A stretch of DNA of 64,000 nt from Blastobasis lacticolella (lineage: Eukaryota > Arthropoda > Insecta > Lepidoptera > Blastobasidae), in assembly GCA_905147135.1 (NCBI GenBank), contig LR990045.1, forward strand, positions 18,018,173 to 18,082,172, written 5' to 3'. The position numbers were made by a program, and so were the translations under genes. The notes beneath the pieces are model-generated. The model saw only the letters and a program-made list of their open reading frames with translations. It made no database searches and had not been told where the DNA came from. This document shows positions 1 through 10,865 of this stretch, piece by piece (the first letter of the stretch is position 1; each line of letters begins with the position of its first letter).

Positions 1-427
1 GTGGATCCTAAACAACCAATTAAATGAGCCTGGATATAACGAGTAATAACATGTCGCCTGAGAGCGCGTGCTCTGTGATGCGATGTGCCTTCGAATTGCA
101 ATAATACTGCAATAAACATGATATTGTTACATAAAATTTCTTTGTTTCCTTTACCTCCTGGATAAACTTGTAAGTACCTTTGTACATTAACCAAGCTGCA
201 CTTAGCTTATCCACTCTAAGATATATTGATATGGTCTATTTATAGGTGCACAACCTCTAAAATCACACGTGACTAGCTACTACTTTAATGAGTTCTACTA
301 AATTTATCAAATTAGCAGTCTGGAATTGACAGAGGTATATAATTAACGATAGGTACAGCTGTAATGAAATTAGTATGGGATATACTGTATCGAAAAGTAA
401 TTTTTTAAAATTCTGTAGATTGGCGTG
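1..427. repeat. Unit A spacer (tail of tandem unit)
   Basis: This stretch matches 19010-19436 and 63745-64000 with only isolated base changes, so it is the spacer that follows the REXO1-like gene in each tandem unit; the gene of unit A itself lies off the left edge. Short open frames here are not convincing genes. The last five bases (GCGTG, 423-427) are the target site of the BEL/Pao insertion that follows; unit B keeps the uninterrupted site at 19432-19436. Confidence 0.85.
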
Positions 428-654
428 TGATTGGGATCAGAATGCAAACTTCACAAAATGGTTATTGACACTTTATTCTCGCAATCACATTCGTGCATTA
501 CAAGTTAAATAAAACAATATGAAAACCGTGGACCGTCGCGTGAGACGTCCAGCTCGGGAGAGCGCGTTGCAAGCAGAGGCGAATCGTGTGTGTTCGGGAG
601 CCATCGGCGGCCCGATGCAGTGGCGTACCGAAGACCCACGGAAGGGCCCGAACA
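428..654 (-). repeat. 3' LTR of the BEL/Pao element
   Basis: 227-bp terminal repeat, starting TGATTGGGATC and ending GGGCCCGAACA on the plus strand, repeated at 7427-7653 with no difference that I can see. On the element's own strand a short purine run (GGGGGAGGC, plus-strand 655-663) lies immediately before it and fits the polypurine tract. Confidence 0.93.
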
Positions 655-680
655 GCCTCCCCCGCGTGAAAGCCCCGCTT

Positions 681-3600
681 TCACAACTGATGATGCTGGT
701 CATCCTTCGGAAGAGGTAACGGGCATAGCTGCGTCAGTGGACGCTGGTAGGAGCCGGTTCTCGTTGCAATCTCTGCGACGCGTGTTACACCGTCTGTTCC
801 CGGAAAAAGCCGTGACACTCTGCCCAACGGCCAGTCCATAGGTGCACTATGATCGTCTCGTAGTAGCACCAAATCTCCTACTTGTAGATTAGATCGATTG
901 ATCTTCCATTTATTACGCTGCTGCATCTCACAGACGTATTCTCTCTTCCAACGAGACCAAAAATGTTGCCGCGCTTGTTCAAGTCGCGCGAATCTGTGCA
1001 ACCTTGAAGTATTAGCTTCCTCAACTGCTGGCATTGGCGGCGAGAGCAGTGGCCGCCCAATCAGGAAGTGCCCTGGGGATAGAGGGGAAAAATCCTGAGG
1101 AGAGGAGGATAGGCAAGAAATGGGGCGGCTATTTAAGATAGCCTCCACCTGTGTAAACAGTGTTGAAAGTTCTTCAAAGGTGACATTTAAATTGCCCAAT
1201 ACTCGCTTCAAATGGTATTTAGCCGATTTTACACCCGCCTCTGAGATGCCGTTGAAGTGCGGTCCATACGGAGGAAAGAAATGAAATTTTATGCCTTCAT
1301 TAGCTGCGTACTGCTTGACAGCGTCGTGAGTGTGACTACAACGTAGAAATCGTTAAAGATCTCTGGCTGCACCAACGAAATTCCTGCCATTATCGCAGAA
1401 AACCTCGTCCGGTTTACCTCTGCGAGCTATAAACCGATGAAGTGTAGCTATAAATGCTTCTTTAGTTAAGTCGCTAACAGCTTCAAGATGCACGCACTTA
1501 TATCTAAAACAGACAAATATGCATAGATACGACTTGGAAGTTTTAGCGCCACGACCCTTCCTATTAATCGTCACGAAAGGCCCTGCGAAATCGCATCCTA
1601 CAGAGAGAAACGGATAATCAGGCATGATTCGCTGTGCCGGTAGTTGGCCCATGATAGGGTTTGAAGTTTGTGCACGAATTCGAACACACCGTACACAGTT
1701 TCTGACTGTACGTCTAGCTAAAAGCCTACCGTTTATCACCCACGCTTGTTCCCTGACAAGAGAGTGTAGTAGCTGTGGACCTGCGTGCATTCCACGTAAA
1801 TGTTGATCTAGAAAAATTAGTTCTGTTAGGCGGTGCTTATGTGAAAGCACAGCGGGGTGTTTTTTGTTGTAGTGATAGTCTGAGTTATTTAGTCTACCAC
1901 CCACCCTTATGACACCATCGTCCATGAAAGGCGATAAAGATAAAATGTTTGATTTTGGGCTAAGAGGTTTCCCTTTAGCCAGTAAGTCATATTCCTTGGG
2001 AAATAACTGTTTCTGTGCTAATTGACATAACAACAGAAATGATGATTGAACCTCTACAGCATCTATCATTGTATCCGTAGTTTCAGTTTCAGGTTTGCGA
2101 CAATTACAGATGAAACGTCGTACGTAAGCGAAAACTCGAGTAAGTTTCCTAAGTGAGGAAAATCTATTGAAATCTATGATTGATTCTACAGTTTCAGCAG
2201 CATTTGATTTCACTTCTACATCGGAGTGAGAGAGGTCCAACTTGTGGTGAGAGACTGGCCAATGAGTTTCAGGTAACGTTAAAAATGGAGGGCCAGACCA
2301 CCAAAGCAATGAGCTTTCGATTTGACTTGGAGCAATCCCCCGGGAAATCAAATCTGCGGGATTCAGCGAAGTGTTGACGTAGCGCCATGACGATACGTCA
2401 GTGAGGTCTAGGATTTCAACTACTCTGTTGGCTACGAATACTTTCAGCTTACGAGGGCTGCAATTAAGCCAGCTTAGTACTACTTGTGAATCGCACCAAC
2501 ATACTATACGATCAATCTTGCATCTAATAGATGTAGCTACAGAATTAACCAACTGTGCGGCCAGTAGAGCCCCGCTGAGCTCGAGGCGAGGGATCGTCGC
2601 TGGTTTGATTGGCGCTACTTTTGACTTCGCGCAGAGAAGCCTGACATTGCTGGAGCCTGTGCAGTCAGTGGACTTGAGATAGACACAGGCACCGTATGCG
2701 AGCTGTGATGCATCGCTGAATGTGTGGAGTTCCAGGTAAGTAGGCAACTCTAGTGAGGCGTGACGAGGCACTGAAATAGTAAGTAATTTATTTAATTCAT
2801 TGATAAAATGAATCCACTCATTTTGAGTGTCGTAAGGAACTATGTCGTCCCAGTCTAATTTGTTGATCCATAACTGTTGTATCAAAATTTTAGGTATAAT
2901 CGTGCATGGACTGAGCAGGCCAAGAGGATCGAATATACCAAAGGAAGTGGATAGAATCGATCGTTTGGTTATGTTGTCTTGGTTGACAGTAAATGGTTTC
3001 ACTAGGAAGTGTAAGTTATCAGATGTCGGCGTCCAACCGACTCCTAGTGTGTTAGATGAGTCACTGAGAGTTAACTCGCCCAGCAAGTCAATGTCCGCGT
3101 CTTGTAATATTGTAGGACAGTTTGAGCGATACTTCCTAAGGTTGAGACAGGCTGATGCCAGAGTAGTAGAGACTGATTGTTGAATCTGTCGTAGTTCTTC
3201 AACAGTATCAGCTCCTGTTATCATGTCATCGACATAAAAATCATTTTGGATAACCGTTTTTGTTATCGAGTCACCACAATCCTCCCCCAATTGCCAAAGA
3301 CACCTGGTACTCAAGAAAGTAGAGCTCGCGAAACCGTAGGTAACGGTATTTAAGCTATAAGTTTGTAGCGGTTGTGATTCGCGTTCTCTCCATAATATTA
3401 GCTGTAGGTTGCGGTCTGAAGGGTGTAACTCAATGTTCCTAAAGAACTTTTCGACATCTCCCGTTAAGACGTAACGGTGAGTACGAAACCGTAACAAAAT
3501 GGAGAAAAGCGAATTCTGTATACTTGGTCCTACCATCTGAATATCGTTTATTGATACCCCAGAGGAGGTACGGGCAGAGCCGTCAAACACAACGCGTAAT

Positions 3601-4900
3601 TTTGTGGACTCGCTACTTTCTTTGAATACTGCATGGTGACATAAATAATAGTTTGGTATAGTTTTCTTTGTGAACTCAGATAAGTGACCTAAGTTTGCAT
3701 ACTCACGAATGAATTCAACGTAGGCTTCTTTAAGAAGTGGTTGCCTTCGAAACCTTTTTTCTAGATTGAGAAAGCGTTTTTTAGCCGCTACGTAAGAGTC
3801 GCCTAGTTTGGAGGGAGAAGTATGTAATGGTAACTTGACAGAAAACCTGCCAGAGGGAAGACGAGAGGTGTGAGTTTTGAAATGATCCTCAGAAGCTCTC
3901 TCGCTGTCGTTGTATAACAACAGTTGTTTGGGTTTGGGTTCCTCGAGTTCCCAGAACCTTGATATTTGTTTGTTTAGATCATCAAAGGAGTTTGTCTCCA
4001 GGTAGTTACAGTGAATGTTATTAGTTGAGCATGGTAAAAAAATAGGACCCGAAAGCAACCACCCCAGTTTAGAACTAATTAACTTTGGCATATTACGGCC
4101 TAACGAATGTTGCTTGCACCCGATAAGGTTCCAAAAATTATCGGCACCTATGATGATATCTACAGGCGCGGGTTTATGGTAGCTCGAGTCAGCCAATTGG
4201 AATTGTGTGGGTATCTTCAAATCGTCAGGATTTAGTGTAATTTTAGGAAGATTCCCCGTAAGTTTGTCCATCACTAGACAAGTTAAAGTTGTGTTGTAAC
4301 TGTCGTGTTGTGATCTAATATTGACGTCGCAGCGACGATTGATACTATCGCATGCGTTGTCTCCGATCCCTATTATGTTAATTGTGTTTATTGGTTGAGT
4401 TTTCAGATTCAACATGTTTACGAGGGATTGTGTGATAAGGGAAGATTGGCTTCCGTTGTCTAATAAAACTCGCACGCGCTCATGCTTATTGTTGTAAGGG
4501 TTAGTGACTGTAATGACAGCTGTGGACAATAAGACGTGCGAATATGCTACGTATGACGACAAGGCATCAGTTTGTGCGTCTCCTGTAGGAGGCGAGGAAT
4601 CAGAGGACTGGTGCATGTCTTTATGTAACATGGTATTGTGAGTTCGTCTTTTACAGACTTTGCAGGGACCACCTTTACAGTGGTTCGCCGAGTGACCGCC
4701 GCTGAAGCAGTTGAGGCACAGTTTTAGCTGTATAATTTGAAGTCGGCGGTCATCAACAGATTTGGACTTAAAAGTTTGACATCCAAATATTTTATGAGGA
4801 CCCTGGCATACTGGACATTGGCTAGTAGTGGGATTGTTTTGGCTTACACCTGAAAAAGCCTTATTTGTCGTCTTTTTAGGCTGTGTTCCTTTTCTGGTAA
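681..4900 (-). pseudogene. BEL/Pao pol (protease-RT-RNase H-integrase), one in-frame stop
   Basis: One continuous frame, interrupted only by a TAA at 1353-1355. Reading from the 5' side: zinc knuckles of the CPVCQGPHK and CLNCFSGGH type upstream of the ATG at 4631. Numbered from that ATG: aspartic protease VLLDNGSQSS near residues 55-64; reverse transcriptase with TGDVEKFF near 390 and the YVDD catalytic box at 466-469; RNase H HTFSDAS near 636; integrase zinc finger (HLRGMHAG...CVRC) near 960-1000; integrase core aspartates in GCDFAGPF and FCDNGRNF. The stop follows the second core aspartate; the glutamate (GISEAGVKS) and the C-terminal integrase domain continue in the same frame down to 681. 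The frame opens upstream near 4900, where it overlaps the end of gag in a different frame. Family assignment is secure; loss of function is inferred from the stop. Confidence 0.93.
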
Positions 4901-5916
4901 AACGTTTCTAAAACATCAGCCCTGTTAGACAAAAATGTAAAGAAATCCTCTAATGATGGACCGTTGGTAACGCGAGGTTGACCAAGTTCTGCCGCCGGGA
5001 ACCGCGAGGCTGGTTGGACAGTCTCGGGAGCCGATTGGCAGCCCGTGACGGTTTCGTGCAGTTGAGTTCTATATTCTTCCCACTTAAAAGTGGTTTGCGA
5101 GTCTAGTTTTGCACTAATTACGTGTATGAGTAAAGTGTCCCACTTGTCTGTTGGTTCACCTAACGAGTTGAGAGCACGTAAGTTTTTTCTAGTGTTATCA
5201 ATAAGAAAACGAAGGGATTTATCAGAATTATTGCTGAGTTCGACATTAAGTAGTGAGTTTAAGTGTTTTTGTATTAATGTGTGTTTGTTGTCGTAGCGGT
5301 TGCATAAGAGCTGCCAGGCAGTCTCATAGTTGAGTTCAGTTACTTCTAAATTACTGAGTATCCTAGCAGCCTCGCCCTCAAGATAAGAGAGTAAGTAGTT
5401 AAATTTACTAGCACCGCTCAGTCGATCTCGGTTATGTATGAGATTGACGTACATATCTTTAAACTCCAACCATTTTTGGTAGGAACCGTCGAACCTTTGA
5501 ATCTGGATCACTGGCAGCTTAACTTCCAACCCGTGATCGCAACAGTTACGCAATCCGCCGCTCCCGCTATTTGAGACAGAACGCGTAGCAAATTCTTCTG
5601 GTTCAGGTTTGTGACGCTCTATTGCATCTTGAGCCGTCGCGATGCACAAGAGAAGCTCTTGTTCTATAGAATCCCGATTCGCGAACTCAACTTCGTTATC
5701 AGATAAGCTTAACAATTCAATTTGCGTTTGGATATTGTCAAACTCACACAAAAGCGATTGAAATTTGTTCAATTTCAAATTTAATTCTTTAAACTGTATA
5801 GAACTCAACGCAGCAGCTTGCATAATAATATCTAAATCGTTTTTAAATTTAGTAATGCGAGCCTTTATTGAAGCTCGTTTAATGATAAGGTTTTTTAAAG
5901 TGGTTTCGTCAGTCAT
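4876..5916 (-). CDS. BEL/Pao Gag with DUF1759-type domain
   Basis: A 346-aa frame. The N-terminal third is helical and charged, as in BEL/Pao Gag. Residues of about 125-290 contain LPVIQIQRFDGSYQKWLEF and LSYLEGEAARIL, the core of the DUF1759 retrotransposon peptidase-associated/Gag domain. The frame stops at 4876, while the zinc knuckles and pol continue in a frame displaced by one base with about 20 bases of overlap. Many BEL elements have a single gag-pol frame, so this is either a programmed shift or, more likely here given the nonsense codon in pol, a mutation. Confidence 0.88.
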   Translation of the reverse strand: MTDETTLKNLIIKRASIKARITKFKNDLDIIMQAAALSSIQFKELNLKLNKFQSLLCEFDNIQTQIELLSLSDNEVEFANRDSIEQELLLCIATAQDAIERHKPEPEEFATRSVSNSGSGGLRNCCDHGLEVKLPVIQIQRFDGSYQKWLEFKDMYVNLIHNRDRLSGASKFNYLLSYLEGEAARILSNLEVTELNYETAWQLLCNRYDNKHTLIQKHLNSLLNVELSNNSDKSLRFLIDNTRKNLRALNSLGEPTDKWDTLLIHVISAKLDSQTTFKWEEYRTQLHETVTGCQSAPETVQPASRFPAAELGQPRVTNGPSLEDFFTFLSNRADVLETFYQKRNTA

Positions 5917-7403
5917 CTTGTGGTCTTATTTACCAACGACGACTTGTATACCTAGCAAAGTTTTTATAAATAGGTAGGTGTAGGTACCTATCTGAAATTT
6001 ATGCTTGAGTACATAAATAATAATGTTAGTACGCTTAAAACGGCTTGACGTAAACAATACGCAGTAATGAGGCCTCTGAGTAGATCGTAACGCAATGTTT
6101 ACGCGCGGTAAGTAACAAAATAATGTAAATTCGCTCACGGAACCGTAGGTATGTATGAATGCACTTCAAGGACAAGCAGAGGACGCGCCCGGAGGACGCG
6201 AGCCGGCCGGCACGGCACCGCGCGCAGGCGCCGCTGCCAGTCAGTCACAGGTACTCGCGCTGCGCACGAGTTCGATGACCTCGTAGGTACCCTGGAAGCG
6301 TTCGGCCAAAGCGGGCTTGAATACCTATTTGACACGAGTATGAACAATTAGGAAGCCCAGCAAAAAGCAGTTAGATAGTGATCATAGGCTGATAGTTGGT
6401 TATAGTGATAGCAGTTGATAGCTGTACCTATTTGTAGGCAGTTTGCAACCGTAATAACAAAAGAATAACAATAGGTTTCGTAGGTATGCCGACAAAGCGG
6501 AAGACGAATGTTGTTTTCGTATGGTTCTTATTACAATAAGAACGTAAGTAAGTACCTATTAGTCTTATAGCCCTGATAAGACAGTAAAATAGAACATATA
6601 AGTATATGCTCACAGCTCACAGCGTGTGTTCGTAAGTAGTGAATAGGCACAAATACTCAGTAAACTGTACTAGGAACTGTTGAGGGTGAGAAATGGTAGG
6701 TACTCGTAGGTAGGGATTGTATTACGAGGTTGCCTACATAAGTAATACAATACAACGTAATTACTTAGTTAAGCAGTTCGTTTGCGCTGATGGCAAACGG
6801 CGAATATGTACGATAGATATACTTGTATGAACGATAGGTATGTATACCTAACCTAAGGGACATAGGCCACAGCTTAGGCAGTGAGTGTAAGTAATATCTA
6901 TAAAAAATAGCATACATAAGCGCTGTAAAGAGTGAATAGGTACCTAGATACGAGGATACTAGGCACTGTAATGCACAGGTTAGGCTGGAAACAGGTATGT
7001 AAAGGAAGTTAGGTTTGTTTGTGAAAAGGTAAGGACAGTGCACTTAACTAAAGCATAATCTGTGTCGCCCCAGGTGCCGCCAAGCGTTTTGTAAATTAAT
7101 ATGGCACGCCGTCCGTGATGCAGTGCAGTAGGCAGTGGGCAGATGAGTAGGTTCTTCGCCGGACCCGTCGTTGACTCGCTGTGTTCGGTATTGGGCAAAT
7201 AGCTGGATCTCTTGTGTTGAGCCCCGGATTATGGACACCGCCGGGATGTAGGCAGGCTCCACGTCGTTTTCTTAATAATGGCAACGAGTTCTGGATGCGT
7301 CAGTGGACGATGCGTTTGGATTGAAGATGCGACCATTAGGTAGATCGCGAACGCGTGGCGGTTGACTATGGCGAGCGACAATTTCACTGATTATTTGCAC
7401 TAG
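5917..7403 (-). other. BEL/Pao 5' leader, no gene seen
   Basis: About 1.5 kb between the primer site and the gag ATG, unusually long for a leader. It contains a GC-rich patch (about 6173-6260) and many TAGGTA-like repeats typical of moth intergenic DNA, but no reading frame resembling a known protein. Confidence 0.6.
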
Positions 7404-7421
7404 GTCCTGTCACGGTCGCCA
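7404..7421 (-). promoter_or_regulatory. tRNA-Arg primer binding site
   Basis: On the minus strand, five bases inside the 5' LTR, the sequence TGGCGACCGTGACAGGAC is complementary to a tRNA 3' end (CCA plus acceptor and T arm). The pattern GTCACGGTCG matches my memory of insect tRNA-Arg(TCG). It sits where the minus-strand primer of an LTR element must sit. Confidence 0.75.
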
Positions 7422-7426
7422 ATTTC

Positions 7427-7653
7427 TGATTGGGATCAGAATGCAAACTTCACAAAATGGTTATTGACACTTTATTCTCGCAATCACATTCGTGCATTAC
7501 AAGTTAAATAAAACAATATGAAAACCGTGGACCGTCGCGTGAGACGTCCAGCTCGGGAGAGCGCGTTGCAAGCAGAGGCGAATCGTGTGTGTTCGGGAGC
7601 CATCGGCGGCCCGATGCAGTGGCGTACCGAAGACCCACGGAAGGGCCCGAACA
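7427..7653 (-). repeat. 5' LTR of the BEL/Pao element
   Basis: Second copy of the 227-bp LTR, followed by the target duplication GCGTG at 7654-7658 and then by host unit sequence that continues exactly where 427 left off when compared with 19437 onward. Confidence 0.93.
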
Positions 7654-7658
7654 GCGTG

Positions 7659-8753
7659 AAAAAAGTGTATCCTTAAACGACTGTTTTCGAATATGTAATT
7701 GAAACATTACGCTATTAGTGTAAATAAAGTATTTTGTATGTTATAAGAAGACTTTATTTCACTTTAAATTACAATTATTAACATTAAAAAAAAGTCTTAC
7801 TCTAACACCATAAATAAACCTTTATTCTAACTAAACTTAAGATAAAAAACTTGATCCAGGTCCCCCGAATTTGGAAAAGTCCCCAGAAGGCTGGCCGCGT
7901 TGCCCCGCTGAATAGCGAGGCTTAAACGCTGACCCAAAAAGAGGCCAGCCTTCTGGTTATTTGTAATTTGGACCAGGCGCTTAGATAACTCTCGAAATAA
8001 GGAATGTGCGCCTGGTCCCCACGACCAAAGAGTTTAAACGCCAAATGGCGCAAATATGTAATCGCCACTGAGACTAGCATTTTAGCGCCACTCGGCGTTC
8101 TCAGATGCGGCAGCACCCGTCGCAGCCTGACACGCGGTCACTGGAAGATGAGACGGCGCAAGGGTATCGATGCAAGTAGCAAGCATTCCATACCAGAGGC
8201 CGTCCCAGCTTCCACGGAGTGAGTGCCATTCCGTCGGGCCTCTTACCGTCATCGCAGAGTAACCCAATCGGTTCCAGCACCGCGGTTGCACCAGCGGTGG
8301 TAAAGGCCCGGCGGATGACTACGTTTAATTCCGCGCGACGAGGAATGCGACCAGCGCTTCTGTCGCAAGGCAATCCGTGGTGGCCGAGCTGGTCTAAAGG
8401 ACGACCACAACGGCATTGATGAGGAGCGCTATAGGGTGCACCAAGACGAAGGGCCGTGGCAATCCTAAACGTGGCACGGTCAAGCAAAGTGCCGATGTTT
8501 TTAGAAGGCATTGCCTGTAGCCAGAGACCCGACTCCCACTCGCCAGCTGCTAGGAAGCGAGTACGCTCTGCAGAATTGGTTGATGCGCTCAAAAGGTTGT
8601 TTCGCACCAATCTGCAGAGCGGCTCGCCCCAAAGCCGCTGCGAGCAAGGATTAGCCGGAGGTCCGACTCCGGGCAAGCCAACTGTCCGTTCCGTTCCGTT
8701 CCAGGTACAACACCAGCCAGAAATGCTTCTGCAAGGGTGTATGTAGGTCATAT
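7659..8753 (-). mobile_element. LINE 3' fragment with CCHC and PD-(D/E)XK-like C-terminal domain, unit A copy
   Basis: A minus-strand frame (8101-8751, continued after a frame change by 7922-8116) encodes the C-terminal end of a non-LTR retrotransposon polyprotein: a Cys-Cys-His-Cys finger (HQCRCGRPL...GHHGLPC), then [14 protein letters not shown] and GRPLVWNA. This layout resembles the restriction-like endonuclease region downstream of RT in R2/R4-type elements, though the expected WDA is WNA here. The RT itself is absent. The 3' flank (7659-7921) has AATAAAG-type polyadenylation signals on the minus strand. The same fragment occurs at 19437-20399. Class assignment is tentative. Confidence 0.6.
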
Positions 8754-9110
8754 CAGTAAGAACTAGGTATGATGTCGCCTACGTACGTGATTCCATCGTC
8801 TGTACTTGTATTTTGAGCAACCGAGTTCAGCGGGTGGCACGGGTATCACCCGAAGAACTGGTTTGCTCCGGATACCGTCGCGGACGTGGGAGTTGTTGGA
8901 CTTAAGCGATACCACATCGCGTCCCCGGCTGATTTGCGCTACCTCCAGCCCGAGATACCAGTGCGCACGTAGATGCGAGGGGACTGTAGGGCTTTCGCAG
9001 TCAGGATGGGAGCGACAGGAGTTAGATTAGAACCGACAAGAATTCATACATCGAGCCAGTGTGAGGGAGGATAGATAATATACTTGGTATGTAAATATAT
9101 AAAAGATGGA
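8754..9110. other. Unassigned repeat-derived spacer, unit A
   Basis: Shared almost exactly with 20401-20757 in unit B. It separates two LINE fragments on the same strand and probably includes the 3' UTR of the upstream LINE. No gene is evident. Confidence 0.5.
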
Positions 9111-9112
9111 TG

Positions 9113-10558
9113 CTATAGACTGCTGTGGTTGGTTCTGCTCCGGTTATGGTGTTCTGTTGGCTCTGCAGTGAGTGTTGTTCCGGGTTGATCCTGGTCATCT
9201 TCTGCGGATTTGTTTGCAGTGCAGGAGGTTTGTAGGCTCTCTGGCTCTGATTCGGAATCCGTTTCCGGTGATTTATATACTTTATCTGCTTCCCTTTTCA
9301 TCAGGGTCCTGTTTCGTACTAATTCCTTCCAGGATTCCTTGGATCTTCTGGTATACTTGTCTATGTCCTGACCTAGCTAGTCCTCCCATGTAAAAATCGG
9401 CTGGCCGACTTTGCGTTTGTTTTCTCTGTATTCTCTGGCTGCGTGCAGTATGTGTGGTGTGTCGCGTCTTATTATGTGGCCGAAATACGATAGTCTACGG
9501 ACTTTGATTATTTTTGTGATGGTTTTACCATCTAAGATTTGCCATATTTTTTTGCTGGGTTTGTCTCTACAGAGATTTACATGCTCCCCAAAATGTGTCT
9601 CTCGTGCCTCCGTAATTTGGAACGATTGGCTTTTGTTTGGGATGCTACGTTCATTCCGTATGTCATGGTTGGACATAATATTTTATATATTAATCTGGCG
9701 ATTTCCCACTCCAATCTGTGGTTCTTCACAACAGGAATGACTATTTTGGAATTGGTGACTGCCCTGTGGCACCTATGTTTACTGCAGCTCCGCCTGTCGT
9801 GGAAGGCTGTAACGTACGTGCCTAGATATTTTATCTCGCTCGTTGGTTGGATTATCGCACCTCCTAGATATACGCTGCTGAGGTTGCTAGTTGCCGGATT
9901 GATTGGATCTCGGATGATCAATTTGGTTTTAGACTCATTTATGACAAGTCCAACACTCTCTAGAAGTTTTTTCATTTTAGATATGGTCCTGTCCAATTTG
10001 GTTATGTCAGTTCCAATAAGAAGCACGTCATCGGCAAAAGATAAGATGAGCGGAGGCGTGATTTTAAGATCCTGGTCTAGGCTGACCTCTTCGTCTTCCT
10101 CTTCAAGTGTCCGCAGTAGCTCGTCCATGACTATTGTGAATAGTCCAGGCTGGAACTGTCCCGTTTTTCATGCTATTTATGATTTCTATTGTGGTTTTTT
10201 CATCGGGATACTCTGTCTCAGGTATTGGGTTATGTTCTGGGACAGTGTCGATTGTTGGACCTTTCATTTTGTTTAGTTCGTTAATCCAATTGGACATGGG
10301 GATATAATATTTACTTTGACCTCGGTTTGTTATTTTTTTGTGTTTCTTGAGGTATTTGTACGTAATTTTCATTTGTGTTGCTCTATGTTGCTTACTTAGG
10401 TTCCTAAAGAACTGCCTGCAGTCTTTCATATCTTGTTGTTCGATGACTTTTCTATAAGTAGTTTGCGCCTTTTTCAGTTGGTTTGTACGATCAGGGTTGC
10501 TCGGTTCAAACTTACACAAAAAACGCGCTTTCTGTAAGTCGGCTAATGCGACCCGCAT
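9113..10558 (-). pseudogene. LINE reverse transcriptase remnant, unit A
   Basis: Fragments of one RT gene: a linker and RT start (10103-10558), the palm end with the FADD catalytic box (9577-10128), the C-terminal tail with RRLSYFGHIIRR and TWED (9377-9676), then a TAG and a charged C-terminal extension (9113-9301). The central fingers and palm between motif NSMKNGT and the FQPGLF motif are deleted. One frame change, near 9680, is specific to this copy; the corresponding frame is continuous at 21024-21779. Confidence 0.8.
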
Positions 10559-10865
10559 CTGTCGGGATCTTACTTTTGTTATTTGGAGTGTTTCTTGGGC
10601 TGATTGTTTAAGTATGTTATTTAGTAATTGCCACTTGCCGGATATATCTTCGTTTGTGTTTGCATGTTTGAATAAGGTTTCTAGTTTTTCACTTACGTTG
10701 TTTTGGAACTTCTCTCTTATATTTTTCTATTGGAGCATGCTACAGTCAAACCATTTATAGTCATAGGGGGAGGTATTTTAACTGTTTAAATTTTTTGTTA
10801 TTTTGCACGTTGTTATTGGTGGTTGTTGCTGGTCGGCGGGTATATAAACGCTTCCCCATAATAGC

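Larger units (their letters stand above)
428..7653 (-). mobile_element. BEL/Pao LTR retrotransposon, nearly complete
   Basis: A full-length LTR retrotransposon read on the minus strand. It has two 227-bp LTRs bounded by TG...CA, a 5-bp target duplication GCGTG (423-427 and 7654-7658), a tRNA primer site, a gag frame with the DUF1759-type domain, and a pol frame ordered protease, RT, RNase H, integrase, which is the BEL/Pao order. The LTRs look identical, implying a young insertion. The coding region nevertheless carries one in-frame stop in the integrase and a frame change between gag and the zinc-knuckle/pol part, so this copy is probably not autonomous. Unit B shows the empty site at 19432-19436, so the insertion post-dates the unit duplication. 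Confidence 0.93.

Noticed and set aside
8456..8746. Plus-strand frame of 96 codons
   Set aside because: It is the shadow of the minus-strand LINE polyprotein, which has recognisable CCHC and RPDG motifs; the plus frame has none.
9411..10276. Plus-strand hydrophobic frames (also 21058-21927)
   Set aside because: Antisense of the LINE RT. The Ser run and hydrophobic look come from the reverse complement of acidic and FADD-region codons.
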